From the NCBI GenBank assembly GCA_033557465.1, contig CM066033.1, positions 711,561,637-711,625,636 of the forward strand: DNA of 64,000 nucleotides, read 5' to 3'. The notes below the pieces were generated by a model that was given only the letters and a program-made list of their open reading frames with translations, searched no databases and was not told the DNA's origin. The position numbers and the translations under genes were made by a program. Shown piece by piece: positions 53,017-62,893 of this stretch (its first letter is position 1; each line of letters begins with the position of its first letter). The DNA is from Ichthyophis bannanicus. Its lineage: Eukaryota; Chordata; Amphibia; Gymnophiona; Ichthyophiidae.

Positions 53017-54880
53017 CTCCTTGAGCATAGCCTTTCTACTCCAAGGAGATTAGCTGCCCACAGGGGGCGTCTGGCCCTCTATGCCCAGAGGTGGGTGACC
53101 ATCACCGATTCCTGGGCACTAAGGGTAGTCAGGGAGGGTGACCATCTCCACCTGACTCAGACACCTACCCATTATTTCCCAGGAGAGCCACTGAGGTCTC
53201 CCCTTCACCGGGATCATCTTCTGAAGGAGTTGGCAGATCTTCTCGAGGACAACGCTTTGGAACCGGTGCCCCACCACCTCAAGGGCAAGGGTTCTACTCC
53301 AGGTACTACATCTTGCCAAAGAGGACAGGGGGCCTAAAGCCCATCCTCAACCTGCGCAACCTCAACAAATTCCTGGTGAGGGAGACGTTCAAGATGCTCT
53401 CCCTTGGAACATTGCTTCAATACCTCCAGCTGTGAGACCAGCTATGCTCCTTAGACCTCAAGTATGCTTATACCCACATCCTCATCCACCCCAACCACAG
53501 TCAGTACCTGCGGTTCGTGGTGGGGTCAGGCACTTTCAATACAAGATGCTCCCCTTCGGCCTAGCCTCGGCCCCAAGAGTCTTCACAAAATGCCTGACAT
53601 TTGTTTTCATCTTCCTCTGGCTCCAGGGGGTCTTCGTCTTTCCCTACCTGGACGACTGGCTCATAAAGGGAAGCACTGCCTCAGAGGTGCAACTGGACAC
53701 CGCATGCACCATCCAAGTTCTGCAAAACTTGGGCTTTGTCATAAACTACCCCAAGTCCCACCTCCTCCTGACACAGTATCTTGTGTTCACTGGGACAAAG
53801 ATCCACACTCTCCAGTCGAAGGCTTTCTTGCCCAGGGACTGAGCCGATCGTCTCAGCTCTCTAACTCAGGACGTGCAGTACCGTCCTTCGGTACCCACCT
53901 GCCTTCTCCTGTGCTTCTTCGGGCACATGTCCTCCACAGTCTACATGAGGGCAATGCAGTGGTATCTCTGGGACCAGTGATCTCAGGCCATGGGCCGCCT
54001 CAAAGATAAAGTTTCTGTGACCTGCCAATTGGCGGACTTCCTATTCTGGTGGCAGTCGCCCCAGCATCTCGAGGTGGACATGCCTTTTCAGGCCCCAAGC
54101 CTCTCGAGGGTTCTCACCATGGATGCCTCCCTGCTCGACTGGGGAGCCCACTGCAGAGATCTCTGCACTCAGGGCAACTGGTCACCAGACGAGAGCACCC
54201 AGCAGATCAACCACCTGGATCTCTGAGCCATACACCTAGCCCTGAGGGTCTTCTGTCGCCACCTGCATCACCAGCTGGTGCTGGTCCAGACTGACAACCA
54301 GGTGGCGATGCTCTACGTTAACAAACAGGGGGGCAAGGGGTCTCATACCCTTTGTCAGGAGGCATTGGTCCTCTGCTCGTACACAATCCAACAGGGTATC
54401 TTCCTGTGGGCAGTGTACCTGCCAGGTCAGGGCAACCTGCTGACCCACAGACCCAGCAGAGTTCTCCAACCGCACGGGTGGGAGCTGGACCACAGGGTAG
54501 CAGGTCGACTTTTCCGGCTCTGGGGGGGAACCTATGATGGACCTGTTCGCCAGCCTGGACAACGTTCAGTTACCCTGCTTCTGCTTCGGGTAGGCCCACC
54601 CCTCCAGGGTGGCAGCGGACACGTTCCTAGTCTCATGGTCGGAAGGCCAAATGTACGCCTTCCCTCCGATGCCGCTGATCACCAAGACCTTGTTCAGGAC
54701 CCTCCGTGACAGGCTTCGCTCATCCTGATAGCTCCTTGGTGGCCCAGGCAACCGTTGTTCCCGCTGCTTCTACAGATGACGGTAGAGGCCCCACTCCCTT
54801 GGGGTCCGCCCTGGGACTCCTATCTCAGGAGGGGAGCACTCTCCTGCACCCCAATCTAGGGTACCTTTTGCTGATGGCTG
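53010..54880 (+). pseudogene. DIRS-G pol: RT, RNase H and methyltransferase-like region
   Basis: VTITDSWALRVVREGDHLHL (about 53092), then KPILNLRNLNKFLVRE (53338-53385), a stop, and the LKYAYTHILIHP block (catalytic Asp to Tyr). Then [17 protein letters not shown] and VFPYLDDWLIKG (53632 onward). RNase H: LTMDASLLDWGAHC (54115), then LVQTDNQVAMLYVNKQGGKG (54280 onward). The methyltransferase-like part is shifted after LFRLWGG. About ten lesions. Confidence 0.82.
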
Positions 54881-55875
54881 CTGAGAGGGTGTCTCTGGTC
54901 CCTTTCAATTTTCCGGTTGAGTTGGAAGACATTCTGCTGGCCTCTTGCAAGGCCTCTACTAGGAAGGCTTATGCCCTCAAATGGCGCAGGTTCTCTGTTA
55001 GGATCAGCCCTGTGTTCAGCACAACATTCTCCTGCCCGGTGGCTCTGGTGTTACTGTACCCACCTCTCTCAGTCAAGGCTCAAGTGTAACTCTGTCCTAG
55101 TGCACATTAATGCCCTGGTGGCGCACCACCATCTGGTGGATGATAACCCCTCTTGTTCCAACTGCTCTTATCGAAGCCCCCTGTTTGCTCTCCGGCAACC
55201 GAATGGGACCTCATTGTAGAGTTGGGGCAGCTCACTCGCCCATCCTTCGAGCCTCTGGCTACCTGCCACCTTCGCTACCTCTCTTTGAAGGTGGCTTTCC
55301 TGGTTGTGCTCACCTCCACTCGCAGGGTTAGTGAGCTTCAGGCCCTTGTGGCGGAGGCGCCTTATACCAGCTCTACAAGAATAGAGTGATGCTTCGCACG
55401 CATCCCAAATTCTTGCCGAAGGTAGTGTTGCCCTTCCATCTTAACCAGGAAGTGGTGCACCCTTCCTTCTTTCCAAGACCTCACTCCAGTCGGGCAGAGA
55501 CGGTCCTTCACACCTTGGACTGTAAGAGGGCCTTGTCCTTCTATATCCAATGCACTTGGAGCCACTGCAAAGCTTCTCAGCTTTTCATCTCCTACAACCC
55601 CAGTAGGCTGGCAGAGGCAGTGACCAAACGTATGTTGTCCACTTGGGTGTGGACTGTATTACCCTCGCTTATGAACAGGTGAGGCTCCCACTGGTAGGCT
55701 GCGTCATGGCGCACCGTGTCAGGGCCATGTTGGCTAACCTGTGCTCCTTCCTGATGATGGACATCTGCAGGGCTGCCACCTGGTCTTCAGTCCATACCTT
55801 CGCAGCTCATTACTGCCTGGAAAGAGAGTCCAGACAGGACAGTGCCTTCGGCCAGGCTGTGCTTCGTAACCTCTT
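54860..55875 (+). pseudogene. DIRS-G tyrosine recombinase
   Basis: LEDILLASCKASTRKAYALK (about 54919-54980) begins the enzyme. The core-binding part is split over frames. 55153-55389 gives TRPSFEPLATCHLRYLSLKV and LTSTRRVSELQALVAEAPYT (box I Arg, about 55326). Then FLPKVVLPFHLNQEVVHPSF (55398 onward), MAHRVRAM (box II His and Arg, about 55712) and ATWSSVHTFAAHYCLERESR with the Tyr (about 55812). The usual stop after NLFGV is lost by a one-base deletion. Confidence 0.82.
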
Positions 55876-56070
55876 CGGGGTTAAGGCAACTCCTACCCTC
55901 CGACCCTTCTGTGTTCAGGCTACCGGAGTGCTGGTTTCATCGGACACAGGGGTCCTACTGTGGTCTGTGGACACGGACTCATTTGCTGCTGCTTGAGGGA
56001 GCCCTTATTTTGCTGCTGCTTGAGGGAGCCCCTATTTTGGCTATGGGTTTTCGACAGCCTGTAGCTGGGA

Positions 56071-56428
56071 AGTCCCATATGTGAGGACTGACTTCCTGCT
56101 TGTTCCTAAAGTGTAGTTAGTCATCTGTAACAGGTGTTCTCCGTGGACAGCAGGAATCAGTCCTCACAACCCTCTCTCCTCCCCTTGGAGTTGCTCCTTT
56201 ACCATCTTTTATTTTTACCGTCTTTTAGCTATGTCATCTGACTGAGAAAGATGACACTCTTGGGCGGGAAGGGGTCCACACATGCGTGGTGGCATCTCCC
56301 AAAGGCTTTCTTTGAAAGCTGGGGGGATGCTTCCGTGAGGGCTCCATTATTGCTGATGTCACCCATATGTGAGGACTGATTCCTGCTGTTCCCGGAGAAC
56401 ACCTGTTACAGGTGAGTAGCTACGCTTT
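56071..56428 (+). repeat. DIRS-G ICR and right ITR
   Basis: ICR about 56071-56172, with a small deletion at CTTGTTCCTAAAGTGTAGTT. Right ITR 56240-56428, ending GAGTAGCTACGCTT within a T5 run shared with the target. Confidence 0.87.
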
Positions 56429-57031
56429 TTCATGGTTCTCACCTCAGCTCGCTGGGTCAGCAAGTTCAGACTTTGGTGGCTCACTCACTGTACACAAGGT
56501 TACATTACAATTGGGGGGGGAAGAGTGCTGTGTACCCATCAACACTTCCTATTCAAAGTGGAATCGTATTGCCACCTCCACCAGTTGGTGGTATTGCCCA
56601 CCTTCTTTCCCAGTCCTCATGCCAGTAGGGCGGAGCCTGAGCTGCACATTTTGGACTGTAAACGTGCGCTGGCCTTCTGCCTTGAGCAGACGTTTCTTCA
56701 CAGTTCTACTCAGGTCTTCGTCTCCTTTGACTCCAGCAAGTTGGGCGTGGCTGTCTCCAAATGCATGCTTTCCTTTTTGGTTGTGAATTGTATTTCCTTT
56801 GCCTTTGCTCAGGCAGGTCTCAGCCTTGATGATCATGTCACAGCCCACAATGTCCAGGCCATGACTGCATCATAGGCCACTCTGCACTCTTTCTCCACGG
56901 AGGAGATTTGCAGGGCTGCCGTGTGGTCCTCTGCTGTCCACACCTTTACAGCCCCCTACTCCCTGGATGGTGATTTCCGGTGTGATAGTAACTTCGGCCA
57001 AGCCATACTTTGGCATCTGTTTGGGACTTAG
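56428..57031 (+). pseudogene. DIRS-D/H tyrosine recombinase, 3' part (block 4)
   Basis: It resumes with MVLTSARWVSKFQTL, where the box I Arg is Trp. A G run at 56513-56520 shifts the frame. VVLPTFFPSPHASRAEPELH and LDCKRALAFCLEQTF follow (56588-56690). Box II reads VTAHNVQAMT, with Arg to Gln. The end is RAAVWSSAVHTFTAPYSLDG, with the Tyr kept, and FGQAILWHLFGT before the stop at 57029-57031. Two of the catalytic residues are lost, which fits an old copy. Confidence 0.8.
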
Positions 57032-57184
57032 GTTCAACTCCTTTCCAGTGGTCCTTCTGTTCGTCCTGGCTACTGATGTGGATGTCTGCAGTGGACGTTG
57101 AATCTGTTGAGTCCCTAAGGGGGGACTACACATGCTATTTTTGCCCCAGTTGGACTGTTTTCTTGTTCAGTAGCCTTTAGCTTG

Positions 57185-57469
57185 GAAGTCCCATATGCGA
57201 GGACTGATTCCCATTGTTAAGCAGGAAGAAATCACAACCCTTCTATCTCCAGTAGAGTTGATTTGGCTACTAGCTTTTGAATTCTACTGAGGATAAGATG
57301 ATGCTGCGTCAGGCAGAAAGGCAGGTGTGCATGTGCGATGGAGGCTCCCTATAGCTTCCAGAGGAAGCTGGGGATTGTTCTCATATGGGCTCTGTTGGGG
57401 ACGTCACCCATATGTGAGGACTTATTCCTGTTGTTCACGGAGAACACCTGCTACAGGTGAGTACGCTTT
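57185..57469 (+). repeat. DIRS-D/H eroded ICR and right ITR
   Basis: The ICR at about 57185-57232 has lost its palindromic centre (AGTCCCATATGCGAGGACTG, then AAGCAGGAAG). The right ITR at about 57290-57469 keeps TCACCCATATGTGAGGACTT and ends CAGGTGAGTACGCTTT. Confidence 0.78.
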
Positions 57470-57575
57470 CTCTGTTTCGATCATCTGTTAGTAAGGGGAC
57501 ACAACCACCTGGTCTGGACTGGTCTAGCAGGACTCCAGGAAAGGAAATGATCAGATAAGTACAATTTCATCTTTA
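57470..57575 (+). mobile_element. family III right terminus
   Basis: AGTAAGGGGACACAACCACC, then CTGGACTGGTCTAGCAGGAC, AAGGAAATGATCAGATAAG and TTTCATCTT match the end at 8345-8438 (AGGGGGACACAACCAACGTC, then GGACTGGTGTAGCAGGAC). It is likely the end of the element whose ICR start is at 27337-27396, separated by about 30 kb of nested insertions. Confidence 0.6.
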
Positions 57576-57727
57576 TGCGTTTGTGGCCACATATACAAGG
57601 CAAAGAATTCTTGAAACTACCTCCTATGTGTCCCATGCATATTGATTGTGGATTTCCTCAGTATAGAATTGAAAATCAGGCTTAAGAGCCATTGTATCAC
57701 CGTAATTCTTTTTTTTTTTTTGCACAG

Positions 57728-57899
57728 TGGAGCTTTGAATGCAGCTGTGGGAAAGCCAAATCTTCATTCCCATGTGTCAGTATATGAAAAAGCTTTTCCC
57801 ACTAAACCTGTTACAAGTCCATCGAGAAGCAGTTCATGTCGTCGGAGCTTATTGAGCCCCAAAAAATCCCAAAGAAGGTATTCTAGTGCAGTGGAAGAG
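57728..57899 (+). CDS. candidate host-gene exon (172 bp), gene unknown
   Basis: A pyrimidine tract of 13 T ends in TTTGCACAG, immediately before an open 172-bp segment that ends in GAG followed by GTATGA. Together these form a plausible 3' splice site, exon and 5' splice site on the plus strand. The exon would start on the third base of a codon and end in phase 0, encoding 57 whole codons: [20 protein letters not shown], then a Ser/Arg/Lys-rich end ([17 protein letters not shown]). The composition differs from every transposon protein here, and the SP/RS-rich tail looks like a disordered, phosphorylatable region. I do not recognise the gene. It could be a chance open frame. Confidence 0.4.
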
Positions 57900-58361
57900 G
57901 TATGAAAATAATCTCTTTATATTTAATGTTAGAATGCCATTGTAATAAGTATATTTAGTTGTTGTTGGATAAGGGAGACAACAGAGCTGTCCCAGTAAAT
58001 GGACATTCTGCTTATTCAAGTTACTATGTTGCAGGGATGACTTTCTCCAGATGACAGCAATAAATAGTGAAATCAGAAAGTGATAGGGGTAATGATTACT
58101 GACTTTTCTTCAATACCCTTGATTAGTGATCTAGATTAGTACCCTAACCAGGCAGCACAGATAATCTTGATTAGCTATTGTAGTATATTAGGTCTTTCCT
58201 TTTCAGATTAGTTCCTTGGTTGGTATTTCCACAGATGATTGTTTTTCTTTCCAAGCCCTCCAAACAGCTCACCTCGAGCACAGGTATGTGAAGAATCAAA
58301 ATCTGCAATAAATTAAAGGAACAGCAGACCATGGCAGCTTGCATAGTGAAGCTGAAGACTC
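57900..58361. other. unassigned intronic-looking DNA
   Basis: AT-rich unique-looking sequence downstream of the candidate exon. No repeat family, ORF or signal recognised. Confidence 0.4.

Positions 58362-58396
<35 letters not shown>
58362..58396. repeat. (TTA)n microsatellite, 3' tail of a minus-strand L2
   Basis: About 11 TTA repeats. On the minus strand this is a TAA-repeat tail directly after the L2 3' UTR. Confidence 0.9.
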
Positions 58397-58397
<1 letters not shown>

Positions 58398-59211
58398 ATC
58401 AAATTTCTAAACTTCTCTTTCGAAAATAGCCACCCAGGGCGGTCTGCAACATCAAAACAAAATAGACAGTGTCCCACAATCAAAATAACCCTAGCCCCTC
58501 CCACCCATTCACACACCACCGACAAACCTCCAATACATCAGCTCCCCCCCCCCCCAAAGCTTGAAAATCCAAAAAGTTCTTCAAGACCCTCAAACTTCGG
58601 GAGATCATCCTGAAGACGAAACTTGCGTGGCAACTTATTCTACAGCACTGGGGCCTGGACAGAGAAGGCCTGGTTCTGATAAGCCACACGCCACACTACC
58701 TTGTATGAAGATGCGGAACATACAAGCTCAACTTACTGAAAAGAAACAAGGGCGCCATATCATGCAAGATTTTGAATACCAGTAATAGGACTTAGACTCA
58801 ACCAGGAACCACTTAGACTCAAACAGGAACCAAACCAGTGAAGTTCCTTCAAAATTGGAGTAAGTTCGTGCCTCTGCAACCCCCTAATCAGTTTATCCGC
58901 TGTATTCTATATCAGCTGAATGTTCACTAAGTCCTTCTGGGAAACACCCAGGAACAACCCGTTAACAATAATCCAATCTGGGCTTTATCAGTGCATGAAT
59001 AACTGCTCCTAAACTATCTGCAGGTAAGTAAGGGTGAAGCTGTCTAATTGATGAAGCAATATAACCAATGACCAAACTAAGAGACACATGCCCATTGAGA
59101 ATCCAACTAACATCCAAATCCCGACAATCCAAATGCACCACCCCCATAATATTTGCATTTAAAGACACCTGCTGCCCTTCCACCTCATCTGCGAAGACTA
59201 CCAATTCCATT

Positions 59212-60054
59212 TTAACCCGTTTTGGACAGCTCGCATATTCTTTCTCTGTTCTGGATGATTTATTCAATTTGTTACACTCAAACAACTATGAGATACTGGC
59301 AATAATAAAAAATATTAAAACTTTGCAGAAAATAGAAGTTTCACATAGTGTATGTTTACCATACACTGGTCCAATACAGTATATTGTCCGTCTTCAGAAA
59401 AGATAGGATTCATTTCCAATATTCATTGACATAAACATACTGTATGATACTATTCCAATATTCATTGACATAAACATACTGTATGATACTATTGAAACTG
59501 CAGTTTTCATTTAAAACACTTTATTATGATATAATATAGTTTGTCAGCAGTCCATTCTGATGGCGGAATATGATACACGTGAAAATACTTCTGATGCAGT
59601 GCGTCAATATTGCACCATTGAAACACCTAGAACAGAATGCTTGAAAGCAATTAGTTTCGACAACATATTAGCCCAGCGTATGAAAAACATACAAGGCCGA
59701 TATATGCATCAATAACTCTGACACTAAGTAACTTACAGTTATCCAAACCTATTTTCTAAAGTCTACAAATACTTTTATTTTCAAAATAGTAGCTATTACA
59801 GCATTATAAGCTACTTACTATTTTTTGTGATCTTTTTATGTTGAGCTGCCAGTACCGTCAAAATCAGCAAACTTCGAATACCTATTTAAACTAACTAGAT
59901 CTCAGATAAAAAATCTGTATATAACGCTTTTTGACATAACAATAATAGCTAAACATAGTTCCATTGAACTTATAACATTTAATTAGTAAACAGTTGAGTA
60001 GTAAGTATGGAAACCTTTTGTATGTAAAACATACGCTGGTCCAAAACGGGTTAA
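59212..60054. mobile_element. piggyBac-type MITE with TTAA target duplication
   Basis: The 835-bp element 59216-60050 is flanked by TTAA on both sides (59212-59215, 60051-60054). The termini are CCCGTTTTGGACAGCTCGCA and, on the other strand, CCCGTTTTGGACCAGCGTAT: about 12 perfect bases, then partial pairing. CCC...GGG ends with TTAA are the piggyBac hallmark. No coding sequence is present, so it is non-autonomous. A sub-terminal motif near 59360 (ACACTGGTCCAATACAGTAT) echoes the right end. Confidence 0.85.
59415..59492. repeat. 39-bp tandem duplication inside the MITE
   Basis: The unit starting TCCAATATTCATTGACATAA occurs at 59415 and again at 59454, essentially identical. It may mark the copy or be variable between copies. 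Confidence 0.9.
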
Positions 60055-60736
60055 CAAGATTAAGTTTTAGGCCAAGGAACCAAAAACACCCCGTTAGCAG
60101 GGACAATTTTCTATCACTTGTTGGATAACCTTTTAGCATGTCACTTCTAGCATCACTTTGTAAGCTCTCTGAAGAAAGCGACATAATAATTGTCTTGTCT
60201 TGTACTGTGTTATGAACCATGTTATTAAATAACACTGGTCAACACGATTTTTGTCACAGACCCGCTCTGACCTGTTTCATATGTAATTTTTCCCATTGTT
60301 TACAAATATGATATCAGAATTTTTGTATCACCTATACTTCAGGAGATATCATCTAGTAAAATGTGTACATTACTGTAAATTAGCCATTACAGTTTTGTTT
60401 CAGTAAACAAAGATTGAATATGAAAAATTCCATTATAATTATTATTGTATGTTGTCAGCCACAACCAAAAATGCAGAGTCATGTAGTTATGTTATAATTA
60501 ATTAACCGGGCCCTTTGCTCTACTGGTCTGGCTGATACAAGCAGAAAACGCTGAGTCATGTATTGGTATGCTTTCTGTCGCCATCAGTGATTGTGGTTTG
60601 TATTGTTTGAAAAAAACAGAATCTGAATGGATGTGAGTTTGCGTTAATATTTCATAAACAGCAGTTGGTTAATAAATAATACGGTTATCGCTTGTAGTGG
60701 TTTAACAATGCTTCAAAAGTGTGTTAATTTGTCTGG

Positions 60737-62500
60737 ATTCATTTTGCTACATTTGCGGGTGAGGTTACTTTTAAGAAGCAGAGAAGGCGTTTTACTCCGC
60801 TTGTTAAGACATGTTATGAGCTGTACTTGACCAGGACAAAAACTGGGCACCTCACATCTGCTGTATTACCTGTGTCAGACTCCTAACAGGTTGGGTAAAG
60901 GGTGTTCGACACATGAATTTTGCTGTTCCAATGATCTGGATGGAACCAAGAGATCACTTGATAGATTGCTACTTTTGCCTTACAAACATTGCAGGCATTA
61001 CTTCAAAATCAAAACACACTGTAAATTACCCAAATTTACCATCTGCCATGAGGCCTGAGCCTCACTGTCAAGAATTGCCGTTGCCAAAACCTCCAGAAAA
61101 TCTTAGTGAATGAGGATGAAAAAGAAGAACCAATGAATGCTGATGATGTTGACGATGATGGCGATGCTGTAATGCGGGATCCAAGCTTTGAGGCATCCGG
61201 TTCCTCTTCCGAACCACATTTACTGGACCAAGGCGATTTGAATGATCTCATCAGAGATTTGAATCTTTCAAAGCGACAAGCAGAACTGTTAGGGTCACGA
61301 CTGAAAGGCTGGAATCTTTTTCAGAAAGAAACCAAAGTGGGCACTTTTAGAAATAGGCATACCGAGTTTGTGGATTACTTTGCCTTTGAAGATGGAATTG
61401 CTTTTTGTTGTGAAGTTAAATCCCTGATGGAAACACTTTGTCCGGATTTTAGAACCAAAGGATTGGCGACTATTGATTCTTCTAAATATAGCCTAAAAGC
61501 TGTGCTTATCCACAACGGAAATATTTTACCATCAATTCCAGTAGCTTATGCCGCCAATATGAAAGAAACTTACAGCAGTATGCATCTCCTGCTAACAAAT
61601 ATCAAGTATGAAGAACACAAGTGGAATATTTGTGGCGATTTAAAAGTAATTGCCCTCTTGCTTGGACAACAGCTTGGTTGGACAAAGTATTGTTGCTTTC
61701 TGTGTGAGTAGGACAGCAGGGACAGGAAAAATCATTAACATCCGGAAACAGTGGCCAAAGAGAACATCACTAGTCCCAGGCCAGAAAAATGTTGCACATG
61801 ACCCATTTATTTATTTATTTATTATTATTTTTATTTAACAACTTTTATATACCGCGCTATTTATCAGTGCGGTTCACATATAACAAGGGTGCACAGTCAG
61901 AAGACTGTTCCGTGCTTACATTGTAACAGGAGTTTAAACTTGAACTTGAACATTTGTGGAGCCAAATAAAGTATATCTACCTCCACTCCATATAAAGTTG
62001 GGTCTTATGAAGAACTTTGTAAAAGCCATGGATAGAAGTGGACTTGGATTTGCATATCCAAGAAAGACATTTCCACGAATCAGTGAGGCGAAGATCAAAG
62101 AAGAGATCTTTGTAGGACCTGATATTAGAAAACTGATGAAAGATGAAAACGTTGACGGTCAGTTGAATGAAACTAAAAGAGCTGCATGGGAGTCCTTTAA
62201 GACTGTTTGCTGCGACTTCTTGGGAAATAACAAGGCAGACAACTACGCAGAATCAGTTGATACATCCCAGTTAACATGTCTTTGAAAATGAACTTCTGGC
62301 ATTCACACCTGGATTTTTTTCCTGCAAATCTAGGAGCAGTCAGCGATGAACATGGGAAAAGGTATCAGGACATTTTGGTAATGGAAAATAGGTACCAGGG
62401 CAAGTGGAGCTCCAGTATGCTTGCAGACTATTGTTGGACCCTTAAGAGGGATGTTCTTGAGGCGCAACACAGCAGAAAATCATATACAACTACCTTTTAG
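60737..62500 (+). pseudogene. conserved protein of unknown function, inferred DDE-type transposase
   Basis: In order: a Cys module SFCYICG (about 60737-60757), KKQRRRFTPLVKTCYELY, then DQDKNWAPHICCITCVRLL (60828-60884). These Cys/His pairs look zinc-binding. FAVPMIWMEPRDH and CYFCLTNIAGI follow, then SKSKHTVNYPNLPSAMRP. After a break, 61106-61711 is open: an acidic linker, EPHLLDQGDLNDLIRDLNLS, IDSSKYSLKAVLIHNGN and ICGDLKVIALLLGQQ, then YCCFLCE with Trp changed to TAG. 61956-62285 reads KVYLPPLHIKLGLMKNFVKA. 62276-62500 reads HSHLDFFPANLGAVSDEHGK and ends at TAG. I recall this family as widespread uncharacterised animal proteins. The Asp residues in IDSSK and CGDLK and the Glu in DEHG are candidate catalytic acids by inference only. 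Confidence 0.65.
61806..61955 (-). mobile_element. L2/CORE-SINE tail fragment inside the TIR element
   Basis: The plus strand starts with TTTATTTATTTATTATTATT and ATATACCGCGCTATTTATCA, the complement of the L2 3' hairpin and tail seen at 47030-47093 and in both SINEs. It separates the codons for VAHDP from those for EPNKVYLPP in the host ORF. It is 5'-truncated, so LINE or SINE origin cannot be told. Confidence 0.75.
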
Positions 62501-62704
62501 GCGACATTACGTTGCAATTTACATCTACATACATCTAATGTAAATATGAGCAACATAGTCTAAATTTAAACTACATGTCACTCAAAAAACGTTACGTGAT
62601 GGAGAATTTCTAAGTGCATATCTGAGTTCGTAACCAAAAACACTACTTGAATCGGCCATTTTCATTTCTGTGACAGAAAGTAATTTTGATTTTGTTTACC
62701 AGTG

Positions 62705-62893
62705 CTTAATAGAGCTTAATACTAAACCTGATCCACAGAAGTATACAGCACAGAATTGCTTATGAATTTAGTAGAGGGGAGATCTAATCCGTAGTTGTAT
62801 AAAATGATTACTATTATTTACTAGTAGCAGTCATAAAACAAAATCATCACTTTCATTTTATAATTCAATTTTATCCATTTAACAATAAACAGC
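62705..62893. other. unassigned AT-rich spacer
   Basis: Sequence between the TIR element and DIRS-J. If the TIR element is inserted in the L2, this should be L2 upstream sequence, but I see no L2 coding pattern in it. Confidence 0.35.

Larger units (their letters stand above)
50668..56427 (+). mobile_element. DIRS-G (subfamily I), complete but decayed
   Basis: Left end TCTCCTGGAACAAGCAGG at 50668 and right end GTGAGTAGCTACGCTT near 56427, both in a T run. It is inserted in the YR gene of DIRS-D/H. All modules are present in order, with many indels. Confidence 0.9.
58362..60232 (-). mobile_element. L2-type LINE fragment, split by a TTAA MITE
   Basis: On the minus strand, the 3' half of an L2-like RT, its 3' UTR and tail. 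It is interrupted at 59216-60050 by a piggyBac-type MITE and cut on its 5' side by the TIR element starting at 60233. The 3' UTR begins after the C-terminal domain near 58560; the C run at 58542-58554 lies there. Confidence 0.75.
58560..60232 (-). pseudogene. L2 reverse transcriptase, C-terminal half (broken)
   Basis: Reading the minus strand from 60232: ESLQSDARSDML, then FWFLGLKLNLVN up to the MITE at 60051. On the other side it resumes with KRVKMELVVFADEVEGQQVS (59215 downward), as in the L2 pattern LKLNxxKTExLLF. It continues with SSIRQLHPYLPADSLGAVIH and ALIKPRLDYC (about 59050-58965). A frame change leads to the C-terminal block with VLWNKLPRKFRLQDDLPKFE (about 58645-58585). The YADD motif is upstream and lost. 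Confidence 0.7.
60233..62704 (+). mobile_element. unclassified DNA transposon with imperfect TIRs and one conserved ORF
   Basis: Left end CACTGGTCAACACGAT at 60233. The right end, read on the minus strand from 62704, is CACTGGTAAACAAAAT. An inner shared block TGTCACAGA follows on both sides (at about 60253-60261 and, inverted, 62669-62677). Flanks TTAAATAA and CTTAATAG do not form a clear TSD. The element is 2.47 kb including a 150-bp foreign insertion at 61806. It interrupts the minus-strand L2. It carries one decayed gene (60737-62500), which I infer to be its transposase. Confidence 0.6.

Noticed and set aside
61106..61711. intact cellular gene with acidic linker and Cys motif
   Set aside because: The frame is preceded and followed by the rest of the same protein in other frames, contains a Trp-to-stop change, and lies between inverted terminal repeats.
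60233..62704. firm TSD for the TIR element
   Set aside because: Flanks TTAAATAA and CTTAATAG are similar but not identical, so I do not claim a duplication length.
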